A DNA stretch of 64,000 nt from an uncultured Draconibacterium sp. (GTDB taxonomy: Bacteria; Bacteroidota; Bacteroidia; Bacteroidales; Prolixibacteraceae), in NCBI RefSeq assembly GCF_963676815.1, contig NZ_OY781365.1, positions 4,064,501 to 4,128,500 on the forward strand, in the 5' to 3' direction. The notes beneath the pieces are model-generated. The model was not told where the DNA came from, ran no database searches, and saw nothing but the letters and a program-made list of their open reading frames with translations. Position 1 is the stretch's first letter, and each line of letters starts with the position of its first letter. The position numbers and the translations under genes were made by a program. Shown here piece by piece: positions 41,843-52,604 of the stretch.

Positions 41843-44137
41843 ATGAAACGCTTAAATAATCAAAACATACTAGCCTTAATTATTGTGATAGCATTAGTTG
41901 CTTTTACAGCATGCAATCAAAAAACAGAAAAGAATCAAAAAGATACAATTCAGCCATTAGAACTCGTATACAACCAACTGGATACTGAAAACTCGCGCTG
42001 GTTTTTGTTTTCATCGGCTTGCCGCCCCTTTGGAATGGTAAACTTAAGCCCTGACACCCAAATTGGAGGTGCATGGGGAAGTGGTTACCGTTACCTAACC
42101 GACACGGTAAAAGGTTTTAGCCACATTCACGCATGGCAATTGTCTGGTTTGTCGGTTATGCCAGTCAGTTTAACGAAAGAAAACAAGGAAACTATCTTTA
42201 CTAATTTCTATTCGCACTTTAGCCACGATACCGAAAAGGTTTCTCCCGGTTATCATTATTTGAATTTAGACAGATACAACATTGATGCAGAAATTACCAG
42301 CACCACACGCGTTGGTTTTCATAAATATACTTATAGAGGCAATGGCAAGCCTGCATTGTTGCTAAATCTGAATACACTGCTTGGTCCATGTGAAAATATG
42401 GATGGTGTTTTGCATAAAACGGGTCAGAATTTCGTTTCAGGAGAAGTAACAAATGCTCCAACCCGCCGCCGTCCAAAAACAACCAAGGTATTTTTTAAGA
42501 TTGAATCGGATGTGAAAATTGTTGATGTTACGAGAGATAAAGAAACGGGAAATTACCTTTTAAGCTTTGAGCAAACAGTCAAACAGATTCAACTAAAAGC
42601 AGGAATATCTTACACTTCAATAGAAAACGCTGCAACCAATATTCAAACAGAACTGGCTGGCTGGGATTTTGAAAGCGTAGTGGCTGAATCGAAAAATGAA
42701 TGGAACGAGCTTTTAAATCGTATTCAAATTAAAGGTGGAACGGAAACCCAACAAAAACGTTTTTACACCGATTTGTGGCATGGTTTGCAAGGTCGTCGCA
42801 TTATTAGTGATGCCAATGGTGCTTATCCCGATTATACCGGCGATGGATTGAGAGTTGGTCAAATTCAGCTTGGAGAAAATGGCAAACCTAAATTCAACCA
42901 TTATAATTCAGATGCTTTTTGGGGCGCACAATGGACAATTAATACCCTTTGGGGCTTGGTTTATCCCGAGGTTTACAAGGAATTTGTACAATCTTTAATG
43001 TTGTATTACAAAGACGGAGGTATGGTGCCACGTGGCCCATCGGGTGGAAATTACACCTATGTAATGACCGGAGCTTCGGCAACGCCATTTGTGGTTAGCG
43101 CCATTCAGAAAGGAATTGTAACCGATGATTTGGAAGAGATTTACCAGGCTTTGAAAAAAGGCCATATGCCCGGTGGGATTATGGCAAAAGCCGGTTACGA
43201 ACACGAAACTGAACTTGGTGGTGGTTTAGATTATTACATCAATAACGGTTGGGTGCCACATCCAATTCCAGAGGGGAAATTTGGTTATCATCAGGATGGT
43301 GCAAGTTTAACCATGGAATATGCCTATCAGGACTGGACTTTGGCACAACTGGCAAAGAAATTGGGGCATAGCAAGGATTACGAATACTTTATGAAGCGTT
43401 CGGAAAACTACAAGAATATTTACGATAAAGAAACGACCTGGATGCGCCCACGTGATGTAAATGGCAAATGGCTGGAAGATTTCGATCCCTACAATTACGA
43501 GCATGGGTTTAACGAATCAAATGGAGCACAATCAACCTGGTTTGTACCACACGACTTAATTGGCTTGGCAGAACTAATGGGAGGCAAAGAAAAGGCCGTT
43601 GAAAAACTAAATCAGCAATTCGAAACTGCCGAAGAAATAAACTTTACCTCTGGTACCTCGCACGATAAAGAACTACATCCTGAGTACAAACGCATTCCGA
43701 TAAACTACGGTAACCAACCATCCATTCAAACCGCATTTATTTTTAATAAGCTTGGGCGTCCCGACCTGTCGCAATATTGGGCACGCAAAGTGGTTGATAA
43801 AGCCTTTTCAGGCTTTTCACCTGCAAGTGGTTACAACGGCGACGAAGACCAGGGATTAATGGGAAGCTTAGCCGTATTAATGAAAATTGGTCTGTTTCAA
43901 ATGACGGGAGGAACAGAAGACAATCCGGAATACCAGATTGGCAGCACTGTTTTTGATGAGGTGAAAATTAATCTTTCAAATGGGAATACTTTATTGATTA
44001 AAACCGAAAATAATTCTGCAGAAAGCTACAAGGTTAATTCCGCAATTTTTAATGGTAACAAACTCGAAAGTTTGGTATTGAAACATGAAGATTTTCTAGA
44101 GGGTGGAGAGTTGGTGTTACTGATGGAGAATTTATAA
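41843..44137 (+). CDS. GH92 alpha-mannosidase, lipoprotein
   Basis: A 764-residue GH92 enzyme. The lipoprotein signal ends LVAFTAC (Cys24). N-terminal domain motifs are FGMVNLSPDTQIGGAWGSGY and FSHIHAWQLSG. The catalytic domain shows SDAFWGAQWTINTLWGLVYP, GNQPSIQTAFIFNKLGRP and YNGDEDQGLMGSLAVL, where the Asp residues match the NDDxG motif of the other copies. It differs most from the other three GH92 proteins of the window, suggesting a different linkage preference. Confidence 0.93.
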   Translation: MKRLNNQNILALIIVIALVAFTACNQKTEKNQKDTIQPLELVYNQLDTENSRWFLFSSACRPFGMVNLSPDTQIGGAWGSGYRYLTDTVKGFSHIHAWQLSGLSVMPVSLTKENKETIFTNFYSHFSHDTEKVSPGYHYLNLDRYNIDAEITSTTRVGFHKYTYRGNGKPALLLNLNTLLGPCENMDGVLHKTGQNFVSGEVTNAPTRRRPKTTKVFFKIESDVKIVDVTRDKETGNYLLSFEQTVKQIQLKAGISYTSIENAATNIQTELAGWDFESVVAESKNEWNELLNRIQIKGGTETQQKRFYTDLWHGLQGRRIISDANGAYPDYTGDGLRVGQIQLGENGKPKFNHYNSDAFWGAQWTINTLWGLVYPEVYKEFVQSLMLYYKDGGMVPRGPSGGNYTYVMTGASATPFVVSAIQKGIVTDDLEEIYQALKKGHMPGGIMAKAGYEHETELGGGLDYYINNGWVPHPIPEGKFGYHQDGASLTMEYAYQDWTLAQLAKKLGHSKDYEYFMKRSENYKNIYDKETTWMRPRDVNGKWLEDFDPYNYEHGFNESNGAQSTWFVPHDLIGLAELMGGKEKAVEKLNQQFETAEEINFTSGTSHDKELHPEYKRIPINYGNQPSIQTAFIFNKLGRPDLSQYWARKVVDKAFSGFSPASGYNGDEDQGLMGSLAVLMKIGLFQMTGGTEDNPEYQIGSTVFDEVKINLSNGNTLLIKTENNSAESYKVNSAIFNGNKLESLVLKHEDFLEGGELVLLMENL

Positions 44138-44167
44138 AAACTGTGAGGTTTATATTAAAGTATAGAG

Positions 44168-46090
44168 ATGATGAAAACACTTAATAGACGAAATTTCATA
44201 AAGACTACCTCAATGTTGTCGCTTGCACCACATTTTTTGTTGGGGCTACAACATCAGGGAATAAGTTATGCAACAACAAAAATTATTCCGTTGGCAGAAT
44301 CGCTTTTAAGGAAATGGTGTCGAGCTCTTTTAGAGCATCAAATAAATAATCCAAACGATTTAACCTTGCATGGCGGTATTTATAGCTCTGGTGACAAAGG
44401 AATACCAGGACGTTGTGCTGATGCTGTATATCCATTTTTATGGATGGCTAAATATTCTGGAAATTCGAAATATATAGAGGCTGCCAAGAATGTTTATAAT
44501 TGGGAGCAGCACAATTGTTCGCATGAAAGTGGAGCTTGGTGTAATGATCCCGGTGCACCCAAAAGCTGGAAAGGGATTACGGTTTTTGGAGCCATCACTA
44601 AAATGGAGACCATTAATCATTATTCCGATTTATTAGGTGAAAAAACGGTTAGTCAATGGAAAAACAGAACGCAAAAGGCAGCTGAATGGATATTCGAAAA
44701 TATAGATATTAATTTCGGAAATATTAATTATCCTGCAACTACGCCTTATGCAATGCATTTGGCTGGTGAAATGTTTAACAAAAAGAAGTACACTGTAAAA
44801 GCCAAAAAAATGGCAAATGAGATGATGTGCTTCTTTACCACCGACAACTTGTTGTATGGTGAGGGCGGAAAAGAAAAAAACGAGTATGGTTTACATGCAA
44901 TAGACTTGGGCTACAACGTGGAAGAAAGCCTTCAGGCAATGGCTCTCTATGCACATGCAACTGAAAATGATGAGATGTTGGGAAAGGTTATAAAATCGTT
45001 AAAGACACACCTGGAATTTATGCTACCGAACGGAATATGGGACAACAGCTGGGGAACTCGTAATTTTAAATGGACAGTGTGGGGTAGCCGTACCTCTGAC
45101 GGCTGCCATCCCGCTTATTATTTGTTTGCAGATAAAGAACCTGTATTTGCAAAGGCTGTGTATCAAAATCTGTGTTGTTTAGAGAAATCGACCCATGATA
45201 ATGTTCTTTCGAGTGGCTTTCACGAACAGTTGGCTCAGGTTAAATCATCTATTCATCATACTTTTGAACACGCCAAATCGTTGACGACCATTTTAAATAT
45301 GTCACAGCCTAAAATTGAAAATGTTTATGAGCTTCTTCCGCGAGAAAGAGAATATGGCATTAAAAAATTTGAAAGTATTAAAACTACCTTATTTTCAAAG
45401 GGAAACTGGCGCGGAACAGTTACTGGCTATAATTACGATTATAAATTACGATACGTTAATACACATTGCAGTGGTGGTGCTTTGTCGTGTTTCTATCACA
45501 CAAAACTAGGTTTAATTACAGCCGCCAGTATGACGGAATACCAGCGAATTGAAGGACATAATATGTTGGATGCAGATGAGGTAAAACATTTTATGAATCT
45601 TACTCCACGGGTGGAATTAAAAAGGAACAATGGCAAGGTTTTTCGAAATATAAGTTACCATAATGCCAAAATAGAATCATTCGAAAGAGAAGATGCTGTA
45701 GTAATTAAAACAGAATCGAAATTGGTAGACAGCCAACAAAATACATCAGGATTGGATTCACCAAATGTCAACTGCGAATATAAAATACAAGGAGATACTT
45801 TTTTTATTTCAATAAAAACCGATAAGAGCATCAAACAAGGAGAGCTAAAATTTTATTTACCAATTGTAAGTTCTTCTGATGAAAAGATTGAAATGAAAGA
45901 CCGGGAAATAGTTATAAAAAGAGTAAACGGGAATGTTAGAGTAAAAGCCAGTCAATTAATAAAATATGATACTTTATTGTCTGAACGGGTTTATAATTTT
46001 ATTCCAGGGGTACAGGCTTTCTCTCTCCAATTTATATGCAATCAATTACATTTAAAACCATTAGAAATTCAGTTTTGCATGAACGAATAA
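44168..46090 (+). CDS. Tat-exported alpha/alpha-barrel-like protein, unknown family
   Basis: A 640-residue protein starting with a twin-arginine signal (NRRNFIKTTS). Residues 50-370 look like helical hairpins of an (alpha/alpha)n toroid, as in glycoside hydrolases and lyases (GGIYSSGDKGIPGRCADAVY; WEQHNCSHESGAWCNDPGAP). The remaining C-terminal half looks like a beta-sandwich. Aromatic and acidic residues are rich in the helical part. No named family is recognised. Position between GH92 and GH43-like genes argues for a glycan-cleaving role. Confidence 0.6.
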   Translation: MMKTLNRRNFIKTTSMLSLAPHFLLGLQHQGISYATTKIIPLAESLLRKWCRALLEHQINNPNDLTLHGGIYSSGDKGIPGRCADAVYPFLWMAKYSGNSKYIEAAKNVYNWEQHNCSHESGAWCNDPGAPKSWKGITVFGAITKMETINHYSDLLGEKTVSQWKNRTQKAAEWIFENIDINFGNINYPATTPYAMHLAGEMFNKKKYTVKAKKMANEMMCFFTTDNLLYGEGGKEKNEYGLHAIDLGYNVEESLQAMALYAHATENDEMLGKVIKSLKTHLEFMLPNGIWDNSWGTRNFKWTVWGSRTSDGCHPAYYLFADKEPVFAKAVYQNLCCLEKSTHDNVLSSGFHEQLAQVKSSIHHTFEHAKSLTTILNMSQPKIENVYELLPREREYGIKKFESIKTTLFSKGNWRGTVTGYNYDYKLRYVNTHCSGGALSCFYHTKLGLITAASMTEYQRIEGHNMLDADEVKHFMNLTPRVELKRNNGKVFRNISYHNAKIESFEREDAVVIKTESKLVDSQQNTSGLDSPNVNCEYKIQGDTFFISIKTDKSIKQGELKFYLPIVSSSDEKIEMKDREIVIKRVNGNVRVKASQLIKYDTLLSERVYNFIPGVQAFSLQFICNQLHLKPLEIQFCMNE

Positions 46091-46144
46091 TATAGTGGTT
46101 GAGGACTTTTCATAAAAAATTATATAAACAATATTCTTAGAACT

Positions 46145-47083
46145 ATGAAATTCAAATTATTAGGATTATTATTAATTGCGATTTTCGGGGGCTGCAAGCA
46201 AGAATCTGATGTGTTGTTTTTCGCATCGTTTCGAGGGAATGGTGAAGATGGTTTACATTTAGCGTATAGCGAGGATGGTTATAAATGGACTGTATTAAAC
46301 AAAGATTCAACTTTTTTGATTCCAAAAGTAGGAGAGAGTGTTTTAATGCGAGACCCGTGTGTGATAACTGGTCCTGACAAAAAATTTCATATGGTATGGA
46401 CTACCGGTTGGAATGAACACGGAATTGGTTATGCTAATTCAGAAGACTTGGTAAACTGGTCGGAGCAAATTTACATTCCGGTGATGGAGCACGAAGAAAA
46501 AGCATTAAACTGCTGGGCACCCGAAATTGTTTATGATGATATTAAGGAACAATACATGATTTATTGGTCAACGACTATCCCTGGGCGATTTCCTGAAACC
46601 AAAGGCTCGGGAGGCAATAAATACAACCACCGAATGTATTATGTAACCACCAAAGACTTTCAGAAATTTAGCGAAACAAAGCTTTTCTACGAATATGGTT
46701 TTAATGTTATCGACGGCACCATTTTGAAACTAAAAAAGAATGAGTTTGTAATGTTTCTGAAAGATGAAACGAAGGTGCCAAATGTCGAGAAAAACATCCG
46801 TTGGACAACTGCATCAAATATCGAGGGGCCATATTCCAAACCATCGGCACCAATTACAGGCGATTACTGGGCAGAAGGTCCTACTTGTGCAAAAGTAGGA
46901 GATAAGTACATTGTGTATTTCGACAAATATGAAGTAGGAAAAATGGGAGCTGTAGAATCAACAAACTTAAAAGATTGGAAAGATATCTCTGATAAAGTTT
47001 CCTTTCCTCAGGGCACCCGGCATGGAACAGTGTTTAAAGTGCCTGCAAAGATTGCAAAAAATATTATTTCAGCATATAAATAG
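46145..47083 (+). CDS. GH43-like five-bladed propeller glycosidase, lipoprotein
   Basis: A 312-residue lipoprotein (AIFGGC, Cys17) with the pattern of GH43/clan-F propellers. A base Asp in MRDPCVITG, an Asp/Glu in CWAPEIVYDD, a VIDGTILKLKKNEF strand and a probable acid Glu in WAEGPTCAKVGDKY are visible. GH43-type enzymes act mostly on arabinose, xylose or galactose units, but the substrate cannot be read here. It is the last gene of the plus-strand locus; a bidirectional terminator follows. Confidence 0.75.
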   Translation: MKFKLLGLLLIAIFGGCKQESDVLFFASFRGNGEDGLHLAYSEDGYKWTVLNKDSTFLIPKVGESVLMRDPCVITGPDKKFHMVWTTGWNEHGIGYANSEDLVNWSEQIYIPVMEHEEKALNCWAPEIVYDDIKEQYMIYWSTTIPGRFPETKGSGGNKYNHRMYYVTTKDFQKFSETKLFYEYGFNVIDGTILKLKKNEFVMFLKDETKVPNVEKNIRWTTASNIEGPYSKPSAPITGDYWAEGPTCAKVGDKYIVYFDKYEVGKMGAVESTNLKDWKDISDKVSFPQGTRHGTVFKVPAKIAKNIISAYK

Positions 47084-47097
47084 AAGACCGTGTTCCT

Positions 47098-47146
47098 GAC
47101 AAGAGCTTTTTGTTAGCTAAAGAAAGGCTCTTGTCTTTATTATTTT
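47098..47146. terminator. Bidirectional terminator between the two loci
   Basis: GACAAGAGC (47098-47106) pairs perfectly with GCTCTTGTC (47127-47135). TTTATTATTTT follows on the plus strand, and on the minus strand the stem ends the HTCS 2 gene, which stops at 47147. Confidence 0.88.
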
Positions 47147-50100
47147 CTAAGGATTTTCTTTAACTCCACCATTCCTCTCGGCAATATAATCAGAAGCCGA
47201 CTTACCATTAGCCTTTTTGAACAAGGTGTTGAAATGGGAGTAACTACTGATTCCTACTGCATCCATTGCTTCGTTTATGCGGTCGCAACCTTCGTCGAAT
47301 AATTTAGTGGCGTGAAGTATTTTAATGTGGTTTATAAAGCCTGTGGTTGTTTGCCCTACCAGGGTTTTTAACTTCCTATGCAGTTGCATTCTACTTAATC
47401 CAATTTCCATGGCAAAATCTTCTACCGAGAAATTGGGCTCACTAATTCTTTCTTCCACAATCTTGGTTGCCCGGGTAATTAGTTTTTGGTCGAAAGGCGT
47501 GTAATGTTTTTTTACTTCAACGGTAATATCCTGAGATATTAAATAATCCTTGAATTTGTTTCTGGTTTCCAGGATGTTTTCAATCTTCATTGTAAGCGCC
47601 TGGGTGTTGAACGGTTTGGAAATATAATCCCAGGCACCAGCTTCAAGACCCTCTTTTTGCTGCTCCTCGGCGGTTTTGGCAGTTACCATTAAAATAGGAA
47701 TATGTGATGTTTCACTATTCTTTTTTAATTCTTTACACATTTCAATCCCATCCATTTCCGGCATCATCACATCAGAAATTATAATGTCGGGGAGTTTATT
47801 TGTAGCCACCTTTAGTCCTTTTATTCCATTTGTAGCTTCTAAAACAGAGTATTGGTTCTGTAAAATATTTTTAAGATAAGCCCGTAAATCGTGGTCGTCT
47901 TCAACTATTAATATACGTTCTTTTTCACCTGTGCTTTCTTCATGTGGCATTTCCTGCGGAGTCCGAATTTCATCAGTGATAGTTTTCAATTCTCCTGATT
48001 CGAAAAATTCATGTTGCTCATAATTGTTCTCTGCAACGGGGATTGAAACAATAAATTCAGTTCCCCCAAAGCGGCTGTCTGCAACATTTATTTCGCCTTT
48101 GTGTGCCTTTATCAGGTTGTTGCTTAAATGAAGTCCAATACCCGAAGAAAGGCGGTCTTTGCCATGAAAATAGCGTTCGAAAATTTTATTCTTTTGTTCA
48201 TCAGGAATGCCTTTACCGCTATCGCGAATAATAATATCTGCAACCTGTTGGTCTTGCTTCCAAATTGGTTTTACTTCAATTTCAACAATCCCGTTTTCAG
48301 GTGTGTATTTAAATGCATTTGAAAGTAAATTGTAGGTAACTTTTTCAATTATATCTCTATCGAAAAAACATTTGAACGATGTTGGGGCGATTATTCTAAA
48401 GTCGATGCCCTCGTTTTTTGCCTGCCATAAAAATGCTTTTACGGTCTGGTTAAGAAATTCAGCAAGGTTGCTTTGGGTAACTTTTAAGATATTTTTATTG
48501 GCATTTATTTTTCTGAAATCCAGTAATTGGTTTACCAGAAACATCATGCGTTTTGTGTTGCGCGATACTATTTTGTAGCAAAAATCGCGATGTTCGGGGC
48601 TTAATTTATTTTCAATTAAATCGTTTAATGGACCAATAATCAACGAAAGGGGTGTTTTAAACTCGTGGGCAATATCGGTAAAGAAAATTAATTTTAATTC
48701 GTTAATCTCTTTGTCTTTTTTATGCTGAACATGTTCGAGCTCCATTTGGTGCTGCATGCGTTGCCTGTTAATAACGAAATAAAGAATAACAGAAGCAATA
48801 CCTCCGAATAAAACAAAATAAATAATGTAAGCCCAAATTGAAAGCCACGGGGGAGGAAGTATTTCAATTTCGATTTGCTTTGGAGTGTTGCTCCAGAAAC
48901 CATCGTGATTAGCTGCATTTACGTTAAAAGTATAGGTGCCTTGTTTTAAATTGGAATAAGTCGCAAATCGGTATTTACTTGTGGTGTTTATCCAATTATC
49001 ATCGTAACCGTCCAATTTATATTTGAAAGTATTTTCAGATGAATTGGCATAATTGGTTCCGGCAAATTCAAAGAAGAAATTATTTTGTTTATGATTTAAT
49101 GTAACTTTTTTTGTGAGATTTATAGACTCATTCAGGACTTTTCGACCAAAATAGTTTTGTCCTGGAACAATACTGATATTATGAATTCTAAAATCGGATA
49201 TGGCAATATTGGCCGGGTAGGGATTGTCTTTTATTTCCGATGGATTGAAAAAGTTAACCCCGTTTATCCCTCCAAAAAACAGAATTCCGTCGTCGGTTTT
49301 TCCAACAGCTTCGGTTAAGGTATTTGTATTTAGTCCGTCGTTGTAGTTATAGGCCCTTGTTTCATTTTTTATTGGATTAAAGAATATTAACCCCCGCGAG
49401 TTGGCTAACCAAAAATTGCCGGCAGCATCTTCTTCAATACCCATTATTTTTCTATCCTTTATTCCTTTCTTCTCTATTTGAGTGAAGTTTTCCCGGTTGT
49501 GTGCTCTCATAAACAGCCCGGCATCGGTTCCAATCCACAGGTTGTTATTCGGGTCTTTATAAAAACACCAAATTGTATTATTCGATATGTGATAATTACC
49601 TTGCAACGACTTGTTAAATACTTCTAACGAAAGGAAATCACCTTTGTCGGTAAGGTTCATTTTATACAAACCATGCGATATGGTTCCCATCCAAACACAA
49701 TTGTCCAATTTGTCGTAATACAAACTCCAAATCCGAAGCTCTTTTAAAATATCGGCTTGTTTAAATTTGTTGTGGGCTCTAAATACATTGTCTTTTGTTT
49801 CAACAACAAGTCCGTTGGTAGTGCCATAATAAATGGTTGCATTTGCATCCTGACACATCGAATAAGTCTGTCCCAACACAAAACGACCATTATCATTCCT
49901 AAACTTCTTTTTTGTAAATGAATAATCGGAGCCACTACTGACAAAGACTCCATTGTTGCCACCAATATGAATTTTACCATTGAATTTATTAAAACAATGT
50001 GCGTCATTGTTTTTTGCATCTAATAGCTTTTTGTACTGCTGCGTTTTTTGGGAATATAGAATACTTCCTTGTGTTAAACTGCTAATATAAATGTTGTCGC

Positions 50101-51172
50101 CATCGATAAATAAATTACGAACATGGGGGCGAGGCGATATATTTTCAAGGTTTATTAAAGGAATCGATTCAAATTTCTTTTGGGTTAAATTGGCATAACA
50201 AGTTCCTTTTCGGTTACCAACCCACAGGGTGTTCGAATTGTCAAGAAAAAGAGCCATAACTGTGTTGCTCATCAAGCTTCTTGACTGGAAAAAACTAGCA
50301 GTGAATTTATTTTTTATTTTATAGTTTAGGGCGTCAATTTCAACCAATCCGCTATTCATTGTTCCTAACCAAATACTACTGTTTTTTGAACTACACAGTG
50401 TGCGGATATTTATGTTTTCTAATAAGTTTGGCTTTTGAATAAGCTGTTTTGTGCGAGGTTCAAAAATTAGTAATCTGTAGTCTCCTGTAGCCCAAATGTT
50501 ATCGTTAACATCTTTAGCAAAGTGTCGAAAAATACTATTTCCAAATTCAGTTAACTGTTTGCAATTATTACCTTTCATTTGCCAAATTCCATGGTCGGTG
50601 GCAAAGAAAGTTCCGTTTTCGTTTGTGTTCAGAATATGGTTTACAGTTATTCCGGTAAGAGGTAGCTGCAAAATTTCAAGTGCGGGTTGGTCGGCATCTG
50701 TTAGTTTGAGGATGCCATTACCGGTGGCAACAAAAATTTCGCCTTTATCGTTTTCAGCAATGTGTTTTATAATGTTGAAACGCTCTGGAGTTTCAATCCG
50801 AACAAACTTTTCGGTGGTTAAAGAATAATAATTTAATCCGCTTCCATCTGTTCCAATCCAAATTCGTTTTTTCGAATCCTCGAATAAACATAAAATTCGG
50901 TTACTCGATAAACTCTCAGGGTTATCAGTTTCACTAACAAAGTTCTTAACCTTTAAGCCGTCAAAACGGTTTAACCCATCGTAGGTGCCAATCCATATAA
51001 ATCCCTGGCTGTCTTGAAATATACAACTAACATCGTGCTGAGTTAAGCCATCGTTTACGGTTAAGGTTTTAAAACGCAATTCCTGAGCATTACTATTCAT
51101 CGAGAATACCAACAAGCTCAGGAAAAGCAAAAATCTTATGGGAGATGTTATTTTTAGTTGTTTCAACTGCAT
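47147..51172 (-). CDS. Hybrid two-component system regulator (HTCS 2)
   Basis: A 1341-residue HTCS. The signal peptide ends MNSNAQ at about 29. Two periplasmic propellers follow (IFQDSQGFIWIGTYDGLNRFD; FKDPNNNLWIGTDAGLF-like repeats), then a Y_Y_Y domain and one transmembrane helix near 785-805. The histidine kinase has IAHEFKTPLSLIIGP with His836 and SSGIGLHLSNNLIKAHKG; the receiver has SDVMMPEMDG with Asp1134; the AraC domain ends VGISSYSHFNTLFKKANGKSA. It follows the Gfo/Idh/MocA gene by 97 bp and probably controls the operon at 51270-62068 and the divergent susC at 62473. Confidence 0.95.
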   Translation of the reverse strand: MQLKQLKITSPIRFLLFLSLLVFSMNSNAQELRFKTLTVNDGLTQHDVSCIFQDSQGFIWIGTYDGLNRFDGLKVKNFVSETDNPESLSSNRILCLFEDSKKRIWIGTDGSGLNYYSLTTEKFVRIETPERFNIIKHIAENDKGEIFVATGNGILKLTDADQPALEILQLPLTGITVNHILNTNENGTFFATDHGIWQMKGNNCKQLTEFGNSIFRHFAKDVNDNIWATGDYRLLIFEPRTKQLIQKPNLLENINIRTLCSSKNSSIWLGTMNSGLVEIDALNYKIKNKFTASFFQSRSLMSNTVMALFLDNSNTLWVGNRKGTCYANLTQKKFESIPLINLENISPRPHVRNLFIDGDNIYISSLTQGSILYSQKTQQYKKLLDAKNNDAHCFNKFNGKIHIGGNNGVFVSSGSDYSFTKKKFRNDNGRFVLGQTYSMCQDANATIYYGTTNGLVVETKDNVFRAHNKFKQADILKELRIWSLYYDKLDNCVWMGTISHGLYKMNLTDKGDFLSLEVFNKSLQGNYHISNNTIWCFYKDPNNNLWIGTDAGLFMRAHNRENFTQIEKKGIKDRKIMGIEEDAAGNFWLANSRGLIFFNPIKNETRAYNYNDGLNTNTLTEAVGKTDDGILFFGGINGVNFFNPSEIKDNPYPANIAISDFRIHNISIVPGQNYFGRKVLNESINLTKKVTLNHKQNNFFFEFAGTNYANSSENTFKYKLDGYDDNWINTTSKYRFATYSNLKQGTYTFNVNAANHDGFWSNTPKQIEIEILPPPWLSIWAYIIYFVLFGGIASVILYFVINRQRMQHQMELEHVQHKKDKEINELKLIFFTDIAHEFKTPLSLIIGPLNDLIENKLSPEHRDFCYKIVSRNTKRMMFLVNQLLDFRKINANKNILKVTQSNLAEFLNQTVKAFLWQAKNEGIDFRIIAPTSFKCFFDRDIIEKVTYNLLSNAFKYTPENGIVEIEVKPIWKQDQQVADIIIRDSGKGIPDEQKNKIFERYFHGKDRLSSGIGLHLSNNLIKAHKGEINVADSRFGGTEFIVSIPVAENNYEQHEFFESGELKTITDEIRTPQEMPHEESTGEKERILIVEDDHDLRAYLKNILQNQYSVLEATNGIKGLKVATNKLPDIIISDVMMPEMDGIEMCKELKKNSETSHIPILMVTAKTAEEQQKEGLEAGAWDYISKPFNTQALTMKIENILETRNKFKDYLISQDITVEVKKHYTPFDQKLITRATKIVEERISEPNFSVEDFAMEIGLSRMQLHRKLKTLVGQTTTGFINHIKILHATKLFDEGCDRINEAMDAVGISSYSHFNTLFKKANGKSASDYIAERNGGVKENP

Positions 51173-51269
51173 AAGATTTGAGTATTTATTCAGCGAGTAT
51201 TATCAAGCACTAAAATAACATAAAAGATTTTGATGGTTGTTATTCTGTTAGTTAATTACCGCTTCTATT

Positions 51270-52571
51270 CTAAAATACCCAAGGCTCTCTATATTCTCGC
51301 GTGGACAGTGCAAGTGCTTCTGGGCTTGCATTTACAAGTTCCTGTTTTATCGGATTCCAGTGAATGGTTTCTCCGGTAAGGTAAGCAATCTCTCCCAGCA
51401 AACCGGCTGTAATTGAACGGAAACCTGCGTCAACAGGAGCAACCGTTTTTTCTCTTGATTTTACACAGTCGATAAAGTTTTTATAATGATTGCCCGATTC
51501 GTAAAGATGAATGCCATTTTCAGGAATAACTTCTTTCAGTATATTTTCGTTGCTGGCTTTTAGCCCCTCTTTTCTGCTGGCGTATAACCAGCCATTTTCA
51601 CCGTACCAGCAAACTCCATGTTTGTGTGGTGTAAACGATTCGCTGCACAAACGAACAGGAACTTCATTTGACATATTCATTTGAATATCGAAAGAGTACG
51701 GAACATCAAAAATTGTATTTTCGCGGAAAGTAGCATCTCCTGTAATTTCTACCGGTTCTGCATTATTGGCTTCCATCGACCATAAAGCAATATCCATGTG
51801 GTGTCCAACCCAATCGGTTAGTTGTCCGCCAGAGTAGTTTCTTAACCAGCGCCAATGTCCGTGTAAAACACCCCTGTATTCCAGATATTCAGCCGGACCA
51901 ACCCAGAAATTATAATCAATTTCTTTGGGCGGTTCTTGTATCGGAGGTATTCCTATTTCTTTTGTCATATTTGGTATGCCAACTTCAATGCGTTCAATTT
52001 TACCAAGTACACCATTGGCAACCAGCTCGCAGGCGTGCCTAAAGTGTTTCATGCTCCTCTGCTGGCTTCCGGTTTGAAAAACAATGTCGTTGTCTTCAAT
52101 TGTTTTAACTAGTTTCTTTCCCTCTTCAATTTTTCGAACCAAAGGCTTTTCTCCATAAATGTCAATTTTTTTATTGGCAAAAGCATTATACAGCAACATG
52201 TGCCAATGGTCTGGTACCGAAATCACAGCTGTGTCAACCGATTCTTTTTCCAGGAGTTCGCGGTAGTCTGTATATGCTCTACAATCTTTATTCTCATATA
52301 TTGACCAAATTGCATTCTGCATTTTCGTTAAAAAGTGCGTGTCTAAATCGCAGGCTACAACTACCTGAACTCCCTTTTGTTTTAATAAACCTGTTAAGTT
52401 GGTATTTCCTCTGCCGCGTACACCTACTGCTGCAAGTGTAATCCTGTCGCTGGGGGCTGTATGACCGTTTTTCCCGCGCGAGCAAGCCGGGATTATTGTT
52501 GGTGCCAATATCGTTCCGGAAGCCAGTAATGCGTTGTTCTTTAGGAAGTTGCGTCTGCTTGTATTGTTCAT
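51270..52571 (-). CDS. Gfo/Idh/MocA oxidoreductase, Tat-exported
   Basis: A 433-residue NAD(P)-dependent oxidoreductase with a twin-arginine signal (SRRNFLKNNALLASG). The Rossmann region shows LAAVGVRGRGNTNL and the family EKP motif (DIYGEKPLVRKIEEGKKL). The C-terminal domain carries NYSGGQLTDWVGHHMDIALWS, as in secreted family members. Some of these are sugar dehydrogenases or GH109-type glycosidases that use NAD as a cofactor. The exact reaction is not defined by sequence. It is the last gene of the minus-strand operon. Confidence 0.9.
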   Translation of the reverse strand: MNNTSRRNFLKNNALLASGTILAPTIIPACSRGKNGHTAPSDRITLAAVGVRGRGNTNLTGLLKQKGVQVVVACDLDTHFLTKMQNAIWSIYENKDCRAYTDYRELLEKESVDTAVISVPDHWHMLLYNAFANKKIDIYGEKPLVRKIEEGKKLVKTIEDNDIVFQTGSQQRSMKHFRHACELVANGVLGKIERIEVGIPNMTKEIGIPPIQEPPKEIDYNFWVGPAEYLEYRGVLHGHWRWLRNYSGGQLTDWVGHHMDIALWSMEANNAEPVEITGDATFRENTIFDVPYSFDIQMNMSNEVPVRLCSESFTPHKHGVCWYGENGWLYASRKEGLKASNENILKEVIPENGIHLYESGNHYKNFIDCVKSREKTVAPVDAGFRSITAGLLGEIAYLTGETIHWNPIKQELVNASPEALALSTREYREPWVF

Positions 52572-52604
52572 TGTTTTTGGTATTATCGGTTTAATACTGA
52601 ACTT

